A DNA stretch of 64,000 bases, from positions 62,001-126,000 of the forward strand of contig JAITUC010000010.1 of assembly GCA_031286585.1 (NCBI GenBank), in the 5' to 3' direction. The stretch's first letter is position 1, and each line of letters starts with the position of its first letter. This document shows, piece by piece, positions 8,833-17,432 of this stretch. A program made the translations under genes and the position numbers. The notes below the pieces were generated by a model that saw only the letters and a program-made list of their open reading frames with translations, searched no databases and was not told the DNA's origin. Source of the DNA: Delftia acidovorans. GTDB lineage: Bacteria; Pseudomonadota; Gammaproteobacteria; Burkholderiales; Burkholderiaceae_C.

Positions 8833-9858
8833 ATGCATTTGATCCGCTTCACCGCCGCGCTCGCGAGCGCGCTGTTCCTGGCGGCGCCGCTGGCGCAGGC
8901 CCAGGCACCGGCACCGGCACCGGCACCGGCCAAGCCCTACCGCATAGGCGCGGCCGTCTACGGGCTCAAGGGCGAGTTCATGCAGATGTGGACCAAGGAG
9001 CTGAAGGCGCATCCGGCCGTGAAGGACGGCACGGTGCAGATCACCGTGTTCGACGGCAACTACGACGCTCTGACGCAGAGCAACCAGTTCGACACCATGA
9101 TCACGCAGAAGTACGACGGCATCCTGTTCGTGCCCATCGACCTGAAGGCAGGCGCGGCGCCCGTGCAGAAGGCGGTGAAGGCCGGCATTCCTGTGGTGGG
9201 CTCCAACACGCGCGTGCAGGGCGATGTGCTGACTTCCTACGTGGGCAACGACGATGTGGTGGCCGGCCGCATGCAGGCCGAGGCACTGATGAAGGCCATC
9301 GGCGGCAAGGGCAATATCGTCGTCATCGAGGGGCCCATAGGCCAGTCGGCACAGATCGAGCGGGCGCGCGGCAATGACGAGGTGCTGGCCCGCCACAAGG
9401 ACGTGAAGGTGCTGGCGCGCAAGACCGCCAACTGGTCGCGCGCCGAATCCATGGGCCTGATGGAGAACTGGCTGACCGCATTCCCGGGCCAGATCCAGGG
9501 CGTGATCGCCCAGAACGACGACGAGGCCCTGGGCGCGGTGCAGGCCATCAAGACCAAGGGCATCGACATCAAGACCATCCCGGTGGTGGGCGTGGACGGC
9601 GTGGCCGCCGCCATCAATGCCGTCAAGCGCGGCGAGATGACCACCAACTTCCAGGATGCCCAGGCCCAGGCGCAGGGCGCGCTGGACGTGTTGCTGCGCC
9701 ACCTTGTCGGCCCGTCCTACCAGCCGCGCTCGGCGGTGTGGGGCGAGTATGCCCAGGCCATGCCCTGGGGCGATGGCACGGCCAAATCCTACGAGGTGCC
9801 CTGGACCGCCATCGTGCCGGCCAATGCCGATGCCTTTCTCCAGAAGGTGCGCAAATGA
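8833..9858 (+). CDS. Ribose-type periplasmic sugar/polyol-binding protein
   Basis: This is the periplasmic receptor of the adjacent ABC importer (Peripla_BP_4/RbsB family, 341 residues). A signal peptide ending LAAPLAQAQA precedes a short (Ala-Pro) spacer encoded by four perfect GCACCG repeats (8905-8928). The mature domain shows the family pattern DGILFVPIDLKAG, GIPVVGSNTR, GNIVVIEGP and NDDEALGAVQAIK. AGGAG at 8820-8824 is 8 nt from the ATG at 8833; the ATG at 8827 is too close to it. The gene overlaps the following dehydrogenase by ATGA. By context its ligand is a tetritol or related polyol; this is inference. Confidence 0.92.
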   Translation: MHLIRFTAALASALFLAAPLAQAQAPAPAPAPAKPYRIGAAVYGLKGEFMQMWTKELKAHPAVKDGTVQITVFDGNYDALTQSNQFDTMITQKYDGILFVPIDLKAGAAPVQKAVKAGIPVVGSNTRVQGDVLTSYVGNDDVVAGRMQAEALMKAIGGKGNIVVIEGPIGQSAQIERARGNDEVLARHKDVKVLARKTANWSRAESMGLMENWLTAFPGQIQGVIAQNDDEALGAVQAIKTKGIDIKTIPVVGVDGVAAAINAVKRGEMTTNFQDAQAQAQGALDVLLRHLVGPSYQPRSAVWGEYAQAMPWGDGTAKSYEVPWTAIVPANADAFLQKVRK

Positions 9859-10619
9859 GCACCGCCAGCCTGGAGAAGGGCTTTGACGGCCGCACGGCCC
9901 TGGTCACGGGCGGCGCCGGCGGCATCGGGCTGGCGATTGCCCGGCAATTCGCCGAAGGCGGTGCGCGCGTCGCCCTGATGGACCTGGAACGGCAGGCCGT
10001 GGACAGGGCGGCCGCCAGCCTGGCGGAACCCGGCCGCCATCTGGCGCTGGCCGTGGATGTGACGCAGCTGGCGGGCGTGGAGCAGGCGGTGGCGGCCGTG
10101 CTGGAGGCCACGGGCCGCATCGACATCCTGGTCAACAGTGCCGGCGTGGCCCTGCTGGAGCCCGCTGGCGAGGTCAGCGAAGCGGCCTGGGAGCACACGC
10201 TGGCGGTCAACCTCACGGCGCCGCTGCTGCTGGCCCAGGCCGTGGCACCGGCCATGCGCCGCCAGCGCCACGGCCGCATCATCAACCTGGCCTCGCAGGC
10301 CAGCGTGGTCGCGCTCAGGCGCCATGCCGCCTATTGCGCGAGCAAGGCGGGCCTGGTGGGGCTGACGCGCGTGCTGGCGCTGGAGTGGGCATCGGACGGC
10401 ATCACCGTCAACGCCATTTCGCCGACCGTGGTGGACACGCCGCTGGGCCGCAAGGCCTGGGCCGGCCAGGTGGGCGAGGCCATGCGCGCACTCATCCCAG
10501 CAGGGCGCTTTGCGCAGCCCGAGGAGATCGCGCGGCTGGCCGTCTTCCTGGCCGGTACGCACGCCGGCATGCTGACGGGCGAGAACATCGTCATCGACGG
10601 CGGCTACTCCATCCAGTGA
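9855..10619 (+). CDS. Short-chain dehydrogenase/reductase (polyol or ketose oxidoreductase)
   Basis: This is an NAD(P)-dependent classical SDR of 254 residues. It shows the cofactor motif TGGAGGIG near residue 20, NSAG in place of the usual NNAG, and the catalytic pattern with YCASK (Tyr-x3-Lys) about 13 residues after INLASQAS. An acidic residue after the second strand (MDLERQ) suggests NAD preference. The start overlaps the receptor stop codon (ATGA), so it is translationally coupled to the transporter. It may oxidise a second polyol stereoisomer or an intermediate beside the EltD-like enzyme. The exact substrate is unknown. Confidence 0.9.
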   Translation: MSTASLEKGFDGRTALVTGGAGGIGLAIARQFAEGGARVALMDLERQAVDRAAASLAEPGRHLALAVDVTQLAGVEQAVAAVLEATGRIDILVNSAGVALLEPAGEVSEAAWEHTLAVNLTAPLLLAQAVAPAMRRQRHGRIINLASQASVVALRRHAAYCASKAGLVGLTRVLALEWASDGITVNAISPTVVDTPLGRKAWAGQVGEAMRALIPAGRFAQPEEIARLAVFLAGTHAGMLTGENIVIDGGYSIQ

Positions 10620-10667
10620 GCGGACTGCCGGCAGCACGCATCCGCTCCCCCTACGCAGGAATCGACC

Positions 10668-11648
10668 ATGACGAATCTTCAGGCAGCCTCTTCACCGCAG
10701 CCCCTGGGCCGGCGCACCCTGGACTTGCGCAGCCTGCGCGAGCGCTACGGCGTGGTGCTCGCGCTGATCGCGCTGTGCGCCGCGCTGGCGCTGGCCAACC
10801 CCCATTTCATGACCTGGGGCAACTGGGCCGACATCCTGCGCCAGACCTCCATCAACGGCATCCTGGCCATCGGCATGACCTGCGTGGTGCTGACGGCGGG
10901 CATCGACCTGTCGGTGGGCGCCATCCTGGCGCTGGCCGGCATGGTCGGCGCCTGGCTGGCGGCCGATGGCCAGGGGCTGGCGGTGAGCGTGGGCGCCGGG
11001 CTGGGCGTGGGCATGCTGCTGGGCGGCGTCAACGGCCTGCTGGTGGCCTGGTTCGCGGTGCCGCCCTTCGTGGCCACGCTGGGCATGCTCAGTGCGGCGC
11101 GCGGCCTGACCTACATCTACAACGACGGCATGCCGGTGTCCGAGCTGCCCGACGGCTTTCTTGCCATCGGCGCCGGCCAGCTGGGCCCCGTGCCCATGCC
11201 CATCGTGATCTTTGCCGTTGCCGTCGCGGTGTTCGCCTTTGTGCTGCGCTACACCGTGCATGGCCGCTATATCTATGCCGTGGGCGGCAACCTGCGCAGC
11301 GCCAAGACCAGCGGCATCCACACCCGCGCCATCGTGCTGCTGGTCTATGTGGTCAGCGGCCTGCTCGCGGGGCTGGCCGGCATTTTGCTGGCGTCGCGCA
11401 CCACGGCGGCGCTGCCGCAGGCCGGCGTGTCCTACGAGCTGGACGCCATCGCGGCCGTGGTGATCGGCGGCACCAGCCTGTCGGGCGGCACGGGCAGCCT
11501 GGGCGGCACGGTCGTCGGCGCCCTGCTCATCGGCGTGATCAACAACGGGCTGAACCTGCTGGGCGTGTCCTCGTACTACCAGCAGCTGATCAAGGGCGTG
11601 ATCATCGTCGGCGCCGTGCTGCTCGACAGTTCGCGCCGCAGGGCATGA
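10668..11648 (+). CDS. Ribose-type sugar ABC transporter permease
   Basis: This inner-membrane permease (RbsC family, BPD_transp_2 fold, 326 residues) has eight or more hydrophobic segments. The characteristic stretch GMTCVVLTAGIDLSVG lies near residue 70, and GGTSLSGGTGSLGGTVVGA near the C-terminus contacts the ATPase. It presumably forms a homodimer. The soluble SDR gene is inserted between receptor and permease, an order that ties the dehydrogenase to the transported substrate. A 48-nt gap follows to the zinc dehydrogenase. Confidence 0.93.
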   Translation: MTNLQAASSPQPLGRRTLDLRSLRERYGVVLALIALCAALALANPHFMTWGNWADILRQTSINGILAIGMTCVVLTAGIDLSVGAILALAGMVGAWLAADGQGLAVSVGAGLGVGMLLGGVNGLLVAWFAVPPFVATLGMLSAARGLTYIYNDGMPVSELPDGFLAIGAGQLGPVPMPIVIFAVAVAVFAFVLRYTVHGRYIYAVGGNLRSAKTSGIHTRAIVLLVYVVSGLLAGLAGILLASRTTAALPQAGVSYELDAIAAVVIGGTSLSGGTGSLGGTVVGALLIGVINNGLNLLGVSSYYQQLIKGVIIVGAVLLDSSRRRA

Positions 11649-11696
11649 AGCGCTGCGTCCACGTCCTGTCCACCATCTGCAACCCGGGAGAGTTCC

Positions 11697-12818
11697 ATGC
11701 AAAACACCCTGCCTGACGCCGCCGATACGAACATGCTGGCCGTGGTCTGCCACGGCCCCCGGGACTACCGGCTCGAACGCGTCGCGCGTCCGCAGGCCGG
11801 GCCGCGCGAACTGGTCATCCGCGTGGCCTCCTGCGGCATTTGCGCGGGCGACTGCAAATGCTGGGCCGGCGCGCCGCGCTTCTGGGGAGACCCGGAAAAA
11901 GGCCGCCCCGCCTATGTGCGTCCGCCCGTGATCGCGGGCCACGAGTTCTGGGGCCATGTGGTGGAGGTGGGCGAGGGCGCGCAGGAGCACCACGGCGTGC
12001 AGCTGGGTGACCGCGTGATCGCCGAGCAGATCGTGCCCTGCCACGCCTGCCGCTATTGCAGGACCGGCTTTCGCTGGATGTGCGAGGTGCACGATGTCTA
12101 CGGCTTCCAGGGCCAGGTGGCCGATGGCGGCATGGCCGAGTACATGCGCCTGTCCGCCCGCGCCGTGGTGCACCGGATTCCCGAGAGCGTGGACTTCGAG
12201 GACGCGGCCATCACCGAGCCGCTGTCCTGCGCCATCCATGCCGTCAACCGCGGCGACATCCAGCTCGACGATGTGGTGGTCATCGCCGGCGCGGGCACGC
12301 TGGGCCTGCTCATGGCCCAGGTGGCGCGCCTGAAGACGCCGCGCAGGCTGGTGGTCATGGACCTGTCGGACCAGCGCCTGGCGCTGGCACACCGCTGCGG
12401 CGCCGACGTGACCATCAACCCCGCGCGCGAGGATGCCCGCGCCATCGTGCACGCGCTGACCGACGGCTATGGCTGCGATGTGTACATAGAGACCACGGGC
12501 GCGCCCGCGGGCGTGACCCAGGGGCTGGACCTGGTGCGCAAGCTCGGCCGCTTCGTGGAGTTCAGCGTCTTCGGGCGCGAGACCACGGTGGACTGGTCCA
12601 TCATCGGCGAGGAAAAGGAGCTGGACCTGCGCGGCGCCCACCTGAGCGCCCATTGCTACCCCATTGCCATCGACCTGCTGGCGCGCGGCCTGGTCACGTC
12701 CGAGGGCATCGTCACCCACCGCTATGCGCTGTCGGACTGGGAGAGCGCCATCCGGGTGGCCGATTCCATGGACTCGGTCAAGGTCCTGCTGCTGCCCCAC
12801 GCTGGCGAGGCCCGGTGA
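11697..12818 (+). CDS. eltD: Zinc-dependent polyol dehydrogenase, EltD-like (erythritol/L-threitol dehydrogenase)
   Basis: This medium-chain zinc alcohol dehydrogenase has 373 residues. Catalytic zinc ligands are in ASCGICAGD and GHEFWGHV. The structural zinc site is the four-cysteine set in CHACRYCRTGFRWMC. The nucleotide-binding fold shows VVVIAGAGTLGLLMAQVA. Several blocks (AVVCHGPRDYRLE, IVPCHACRYC, TVDWSIIGEEKELDLRGAHL) match my memory of the Mycobacterium smegmatis erythritol/L-threitol dehydrogenase EltD, whereas sorbitol or threonine dehydrogenases differ there. That comparison is from memory. Together with the DhaK-DhaL kinase and RpiB-type isomerase it would give polyol, ketose, ketose phosphate, erythrose 4-phosphate. 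Confidence 0.85.
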   Translation: MQNTLPDAADTNMLAVVCHGPRDYRLERVARPQAGPRELVIRVASCGICAGDCKCWAGAPRFWGDPEKGRPAYVRPPVIAGHEFWGHVVEVGEGAQEHHGVQLGDRVIAEQIVPCHACRYCRTGFRWMCEVHDVYGFQGQVADGGMAEYMRLSARAVVHRIPESVDFEDAAITEPLSCAIHAVNRGDIQLDDVVVIAGAGTLGLLMAQVARLKTPRRLVVMDLSDQRLALAHRCGADVTINPAREDARAIVHALTDGYGCDVYIETTGAPAGVTQGLDLVRKLGRFVEFSVFGRETTVDWSIIGEEKELDLRGAHLSAHCYPIAIDLLARGLVTSEGIVTHRYALSDWESAIRVADSMDSVKVLLLPHAGEAR

Positions 12819-12863
12819 GCGGCGCTACACTGCGCGCCTTTCCCGGCACCCTTGGAGGCACCC

Positions 12864-13820
12864 TTGACTGAAAGCGACCTGACGCGACTGGCGACCCTGT
12901 ACTACGTCGATGGATGCACGCAGGACCAACTGTCCAAGGAGTTCGGCATCTCGCGCGCCACCGTCGGGCGGCTGCTGCGCCGGGCGCAGGAAGAGGGCAT
13001 CGTCGAGATCCGCGTGCGGCCGCATTCGCTGGTGTCCGCCGACCTGGAGCGGCAGCTGACGGAGCGCTTTCACATCAAGCGCGCGCTGATCGCGGTGGAC
13101 CACAAGGATGCCGACCGGCAGCGCGAACTGCTGGCAGGGCTGGTGGCCAGCGAGCTGGAGCGCATCCTGGTCGATGGCGCCATCGTGGCCGTGGGCATGG
13201 GGCGCAACGTGTCCTCGGTCTCCGAGCACGCCCTGTCCGCCACACGGCGGGAATGCCACTTCGTCAGCGCCATCGGCGGCTCCTACCGTGGCGGCGAGGC
13301 GATGAATGCCGATCACATCGCGCGCCGCCTGGCTGCGCGCTTTGGCGGCAAGTCCGAATCGCTCTATGCGCCGGCCCTGGTGGGCGATCCGCAACTGCGC
13401 AAGGCGCTGCTGGACAACGACACCGTCAGGCACACCCTGGACAAGGCGCGCCGCGCCGACATCGCCCTCATCGGCGTGGGCGATGTCAGCGTGGACAGCA
13501 ACATGGCCCGCATGGGCTGGTTCTCCGCGCAGGAGATCTCGGAGGCCCGGCGCGCGGGCACGGTGGGCGACATGATGGGCTACGACTTCATCGACATCCA
13601 CGGCCAGCCGGCCGCCACGCCCATGCAGGACCGCGTCATCGGCCTGAGCCGCGAGGACCTGCTGCGCATACCCAACGTCATCGCCGTGGCGGCCGAATCC
13701 AGCAAGGTCACGGCCATCCTGGGCGCCCTGCGCACGGGCGCCATCGACACCCTGGCCACCACCACGGCCAACGCCGCCGCCGTGCTGCAGCTGGACGATG
13801 CCATGGGCGCGCCGCGCTGA
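12864..13820 (+). CDS. SorC/DeoR-type sugar-binding transcriptional regulator
   Basis: This is a SorC-family regulator of 318 residues. The N-terminal helix-turn-helix (about residues 8-45: LYYVDGCTQDQLSKEFGIS, then RATVGRLLRRA) is followed by a sugar-phosphate-binding domain with the GVGD motif (ALIGVGDVSVDS) and a C-terminal AVAAESSK region. The start is TTG at 12864: GGAGG at 12854-12858 is 5 nt upstream, whereas the other candidate, TTG at 12852, overlaps that sequence. It is the last gene of the plus-strand cassette. It probably represses both divergent promoters until a phosphorylated tetrose or tetrulose intermediate binds; the ligand is inferred. Confidence 0.9.
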   Translation: MTESDLTRLATLYYVDGCTQDQLSKEFGISRATVGRLLRRAQEEGIVEIRVRPHSLVSADLERQLTERFHIKRALIAVDHKDADRQRELLAGLVASELERILVDGAIVAVGMGRNVSSVSEHALSATRRECHFVSAIGGSYRGGEAMNADHIARRLAARFGGKSESLYAPALVGDPQLRKALLDNDTVRHTLDKARRADIALIGVGDVSVDSNMARMGWFSAQEISEARRAGTVGDMMGYDFIDIHGQPAATPMQDRVIGLSREDLLRIPNVIAVAAESSKVTAILGALRTGAIDTLATTTANAAAVLQLDDAMGAPR

Positions 13821-13852
13821 CGCAGTGGCGGGGCGCGGCTCTTCGGCGGCGC

Positions 13853-14500
13853 CTAGTTCGACGCGCGGCGGTAGAAGGCCAGTGAGCCTGCCAGGGCCAG
13901 CAGCATGCCGCCGCACAGGCGGTCCAGCCACATCACGGCCCGGCCGCGCAGCAGCCGCGCGGCGCGTGATCCGGCGAAGGCATAGGCCAGCATCACCAGG
14001 AAGTCGATGAGCGCGAACACCAGCGCAATGGCGATGTACTGCGGTGCCTGGGCTGCCGCCGGGTCGATGAACTGGGGCAGCAGGGCCGAGCAGAACAGGT
14101 AGCCCTTGGGATTGGTCACGGCGACCAGGAACGATTTGAACAGCACGGTGCGGGCGCTGTAGCCGTCGGTGCCGGAGTCTGCCTTGCCGTCGCCCTGGGG
14201 TGCGGACAGCGATCCGCCCTGGCTGCGCAGCATGCGCAGGCCCAGCCAGGCCAAGTAGGCCGCTCCCGCCCACTTGACCACCGAGAACCAGAACTCCGAG
14301 GCCGCCAGCAGGGCGCCCAGGCCCAGCGCGACCGCGCCGACCAGCACGAAGTCCGACAGCACGGCGCCCAGCATGCCGGGCAGGGCGCGGCGCACGCCGT
14401 GGCGCGAGCCATTGGCCAGGGCCAGCAGTACGGTGGGACCGGGGGTGATGATCGCGATCAGCGCGACCAGGGAGAAGACGAGCAGGGTGGCGAGGGTCAT
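13853..14500 (-). CDS. LysE/RhtB-family amino-acid exporter
   Basis: This inner-membrane exporter has 215 residues and about five to six hydrophobic segments. The family hallmark ITPGPTVLLALANGSRHG lies near the N-terminus, and NPKGYLFC is in the middle. Members export basic or neutral amino acids or homoserine-type compounds; the substrate cannot be told here. The gene is convergent with the SorC regulator (32 nt apart) and is not part of the polyol cassette. Confidence 0.9.
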   Translation of the reverse strand: MTLATLLVFSLVALIAIITPGPTVLLALANGSRHGVRRALPGMLGAVLSDFVLVGAVALGLGALLAASEFWFSVVKWAGAAYLAWLGLRMLRSQGGSLSAPQGDGKADSGTDGYSARTVLFKSFLVAVTNPKGYLFCSALLPQFIDPAAAQAPQYIAIALVFALIDFLVMLAYAFAGSRAARLLRGRAVMWLDRLCGGMLLALAGSLAFYRRASN

Positions 14501-14592
14501 GGCTGCAAAGGCTCAGGCGGTTGGCAACAGCCTGTCACTGTGCCAGCTTTCCCCGCGCGATGCAGCCCCTGAAAACGGCAGGAAGCGGCAGC

Positions 14593-15264
14593 TCAGTCGC
14601 TGCCCACGATGCCTGCGGCAAAGACCGGGCCGCGCGTGCCGGGCACCCAGCCCGGGTAAGTCTCCATCACTTCGGCGAACAGCGCCGAATCGATCCAGCG
14701 CTGCAGCCAGGCCTGCAGGTGGGGCCAGGGCTGCTCGTTCCATTGCGACTCGTCGATGCGCGCGTACTGGCGCACGAAAGGGCGCAGGGCCATGTCGGCC
14801 AGGCTGGGGTTCTGGCCGAACAGGTAGCCGGTGGCCTCCAGCTGGTCGTCCAGCTCGGCCAGCCAGGTCAGGGCATCGGCCTGGGCGTGGTTGACTTCTT
14901 CGGCCGTGTAGCGCTCGGGGTACTTGCAGCGGTCCAGCGCGTGCTTGAAAAAGCCGTCGTTGCGCTCGATCAGCGCGAGCATGTCCTGCAGCGAACCGCT
15001 GGTCGGTGCCAGCCAGCCGTCCGGGTCATTGGCGCGCAGCGCGTGCAGCATGACATCCAGGCTCTGCTCGATCACGCGGCCGTCTTCCAGCACCAGCACG
15101 GGCACCGTGCCCTTGGGCGATGCATCGAGCAGCGCCTGCGGCTTGTTGCGCAGGTTGATTTCGCGCAGCTCGCAGGCCAGGCCGGCATGGGCCAGCGCCA
15201 GACGGGCGCGGATGGCGTAGGGGCAGCGGCGAAACGAGTAGAGAACCGGCAGGGTCTGAGTCAT
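14593..15264 (-). CDS. Glutathione S-transferase family protein
   Basis: This soluble protein has 223 residues. It has an N-terminal thioredoxin-like GST domain (SFRRCPYAIRARLAL near residue 10, SPKGTVPVLVLEDG, then VIEQS for glutathione binding) and an all-helical C-terminal domain (about residues 85-223) with FGQNPSLADMALRPFV. The cysteine in RRCPYA suggests a Cys-type (beta/omega-like) GST rather than a Ser/Tyr type. The start is the ATG giving MTQTLPVLYSF; the open frame upstream lacks similarity to anything. It lies downstream of the LysR gene on the same strand, 118 nt away. Confidence 0.88.
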   Translation of the reverse strand: MTQTLPVLYSFRRCPYAIRARLALAHAGLACELREINLRNKPQALLDASPKGTVPVLVLEDGRVIEQSLDVMLHALRANDPDGWLAPTSGSLQDMLALIERNDGFFKHALDRCKYPERYTAEEVNHAQADALTWLAELDDQLEATGYLFGQNPSLADMALRPFVRQYARIDESQWNEQPWPHLQAWLQRWIDSALFAEVMETYPGWVPGTRGPVFAAGIVGSD

Positions 15265-15382
15265 GGATGAGCGAGGGATGGGCGGGAGCCGTGTGGGCAA
15301 AGGCGGCAGATGATAGCGCCGGCGCCAAAGTCGAGGGGGGTGGGGGTCTTGCCCGGTCTGTGCCAATTGCGCCGCTTTGTGG

Positions 15383-16240
15383 CTATTGCAGTTGCGCCAG
15401 CAGCCATTGCCGGAAGGTCTTGAGCGCCGCGCTGGGCACGCGCGAGCGCAGGTGGGTGAGCCAGTAGGCGCCCGTGTCCACCTCCTGCTCGAAGGGGCGC
15501 ACCAGCCGGCCCTGCTGCAGCAGGTGCTGGAACATGCGCGCCGGCAGCAGGGCGACGCCCGCGCCCTGGGCGGCCGCCTCGGCCAGCGTCAGCGAGGAGT
15601 CGAACATGGCGCCGCGTGCCAGCGGCGCGCTCTGGTCCAGCGTGGCGAACCAGCTCTCCCATTCCTGCAGGCGGTACGAGCGCAGCAGCGTCTGCCCGGC
15701 CAGATCGGCAGGCTGGCGCAGGCGCTGGGCCAGGGCCGGCGTGCACATGGGCGTCAAGGGCGCGCGCAGCAGCATTTCGGCGTGCGTGCCCGGCCAGGCA
15801 CCGTCGCCGAAGCGCACGGCCGCATCCAGCCCTTCGCCCGCCAGGTCCACCCGGTTGTTGTGCGTGAGCAGTCGCAGGTCGATGTAGGGGTGCTGCTGCT
15901 GGAACTGCTCCAGCCGAGGAATCAGCCAGCCGATGGCGAAGGTGCCGACCACGCCCACGGTGAGGATCTCGCGCGGGCGTGGCTCGGCCACCTGCTGCAG
16001 CGATTGCTCTATGCGCGCAAAGCTCTCGGCCACGGCGGGCCACAGCGCATGGCCCTCGTCGGTCAGCGCCAGGCCGCGCGGCAGGCGCCGGAATAGCGGC
16101 TTGCCCAGGCGCTCCTCCAGGTTGCGGATGTGCTGACTGACGGCGGCCTGGGTGACGTGCAGCTCGTCGGCCGCCCGCGTGAGGTTGAGATGGCGCGCGG
16201 CCGCGTCGAACATGCGCAGGGCATTGAGGGGCAGTTGCAT
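15383..16240 (-). CDS. LysR-family regulator, AmpR/GcvA-like, divergent from the class A beta-lactamase
   Basis: This LysR-type regulator has 285 residues. The helix-turn-helix covers residues 1-60 (PLNALRMFDAAARHLNLTRAA, then VTQAAVSQHIRNLEERLGKPLF), and the substrate-binding domain starts near residue 90. The N-terminus (MQLPLNALRMFDAAARHLN) is typical of the AmpR/GcvA branch. The gene is divergent from blaA with a 109-nt shared control region. That is the classical AmpR-bla arrangement, where peptidoglycan fragments convert the regulator into an activator. Inducibility is therefore likely but inferred. Confidence 0.88.
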   Translation of the reverse strand: MQLPLNALRMFDAAARHLNLTRAADELHVTQAAVSQHIRNLEERLGKPLFRRLPRGLALTDEGHALWPAVAESFARIEQSLQQVAEPRPREILTVGVVGTFAIGWLIPRLEQFQQQHPYIDLRLLTHNNRVDLAGEGLDAAVRFGDGAWPGTHAEMLLRAPLTPMCTPALAQRLRQPADLAGQTLLRSYRLQEWESWFATLDQSAPLARGAMFDSSLTLAEAAAQGAGVALLPARMFQHLLQQGRLVRPFEQEVDTGAYWLTHLRSRVPSAALKTFRQWLLAQLQ

Positions 16241-16349
16241 GGTGAGCCAAAAGTTTTTCTAAGGGGTTCTGCCAATTATTCACGCTGGTCGCCGCGCGGT
16301 GGCGGCGCTATCGTTGCGTTTGTCGATCTGCAACTGAAAAGGAAAAACA

Positions 16350-17261
16350 ATGCAAAGACGCCATTTTCTGATGACGGGCGGCGCGGCCGCCTGGATGGTG
16401 GCCGGGCTGTCGGGCTGCGCCTTGCCATCAAAAAAACAGGGGGCTGCCGACCAGGCCTTCAGGACCGAGCTGGCGCGCATCGAGAAAAGCGTGGGCGGCC
16501 GGCTCGGCGTGGCCGTGCTGGAGGTGGAGTCGGGCGCCAGCGTGGACCACCGCGGCGATGAGCGCTTTGTCATGTGCAGCACCTTCAAGATGCTGCTGGC
16601 TGCCCAGGTGCTGCACCGCGTGCAGCAGGGCGATGAGCGCCTGTCGCGCCGCGTGCACTACGCCAGCTCCCGGCTGGTTCCCTACTCGCCGGCCAGCGGC
16701 CCGCGTGCGGGTGATGGCGGCGGCATGACCATCTCCGAACTGTGCGAGGCCGCCGTGGTGCTCAGCGACAACACGGCCGCCAACCTGCTGCTGGACGCCA
16801 GCGGCGGCCCGCAGGCGCTGACGCAGTGGCTGCGCGCCAGCGGCGACGAGACCACGCGCCTGGACCGCATGGAGCCCGAGCTCAACGAAGGCCTGCCCGG
16901 CGACGAGCGCGACACCACCACGCCGCTGGCCATGGTGCAAAGCATGCAGCGCCTGCTGCTGGGATCGGTGCTGGACGGCCCTGGCCGCGCCCTGCTGCAG
17001 CAGTGGCTGGTGGCCAGCCGCACGGGCGACAAGCGCCTGCGCGCGGGCATGCCCGGCACCTGGCGCGTGGGTGGGAAGACGGGTACCGGCGATCGCGGCA
17101 CGGCCAACGATGCCGTCATCGCCTGGCCCACGCCCCAAAGCGCACCGCTGCTGGTGACAGGCTACCTCACCGAATGCCCGGCCGACGCGCCGCAGCGCGA
17201 TGCGGCGCTGGCGGCGGCCGGCAAGGCAGCCGCACGCTGGCAGGCAGCGGTGCAAGGCTAA
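16350..17261 (+). CDS. Class A beta-lactamase, predicted Tat-exported lipoprotein
   Basis: This serine beta-lactamase (303 residues) hydrolyses beta-lactams. All active-site motifs are present: STFK (Ser at about 77, equivalent to Ser70), SDN (139-141), the omega-loop EPELNE (Glu at about 175, equivalent to Glu166) and KTGTG. The Cys before the nucleophile (MCSTFK) is Cys69-like, but there is no partner Cys after KTG, so it does not match the KPC/NMC-A disulfide carbapenemases. The N-terminus MQRRHFLMTGG resembles a twin-arginine signal and ends in a lipobox LSGC (Cys23), so a membrane-anchored, Tat-exported enzyme is predicted. AAAGGA precedes the ATG. The spectrum cannot be predicted. Confidence 0.95.
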   Translation: MQRRHFLMTGGAAAWMVAGLSGCALPSKKQGAADQAFRTELARIEKSVGGRLGVAVLEVESGASVDHRGDERFVMCSTFKMLLAAQVLHRVQQGDERLSRRVHYASSRLVPYSPASGPRAGDGGGMTISELCEAAVVLSDNTAANLLLDASGGPQALTQWLRASGDETTRLDRMEPELNEGLPGDERDTTTPLAMVQSMQRLLLGSVLDGPGRALLQQWLVASRTGDKRLRAGMPGTWRVGGKTGTGDRGTANDAVIAWPTPQSAPLLVTGYLTECPADAPQRDAALAAAGKAAARWQAAVQG

Positions 17262-17393
17262 GTTGCGCCACCATGTCGCTTGATTTGGGCGATTTCAGAA
17301 AATTGGCGCGGCCTGAAGACGAGAGACACCGAGGAAGGGCCTGGGCCGGCCGCGCCGCCCCCGCACCGAGGGTGTCGCCGGCTGCCCGTATGC

Positions 17394-17432
17394 CCCCCTC
17401 GTGAGGGGGAAGGCGCACAGCGCCTCAGGGGG
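17394..17432. terminator. Tandem hairpins between convergent bla and argA genes
   Basis: Two adjacent perfect hairpins: CCCCCT (17394-17399) with AGGGGG (17404-17409) around CGTG, and AGGCGC (17411-17416) with GCGCCT (17420-17425) around ACA. A second AGGGGG at 17427-17432 can replace the first and pair over the whole element. It ends exactly at the argA stop codon and lies between two convergent genes, so it can act as a two-way terminator. The composition looks like a dispersed intergenic repeat of this bacterial group; genome copies need checking. Confidence 0.6.

Noticed and set aside
8905..8928. Four perfect GCACCG repeats as a functional repeat or phase-variable tract
   Set aside because: They encode only an Ala-Pro spacer after the signal peptide and a 6-nt unit cannot shift the frame.
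16350..17261. Class A beta-lactamase as a KPC/NMC-A-like carbapenemase because of Cys before the active serine
   Set aside because: The partner cysteine that forms the characteristic disulfide after KTG is absent (a glycine is there), and CTX-M-type enzymes also have this single cysteine.
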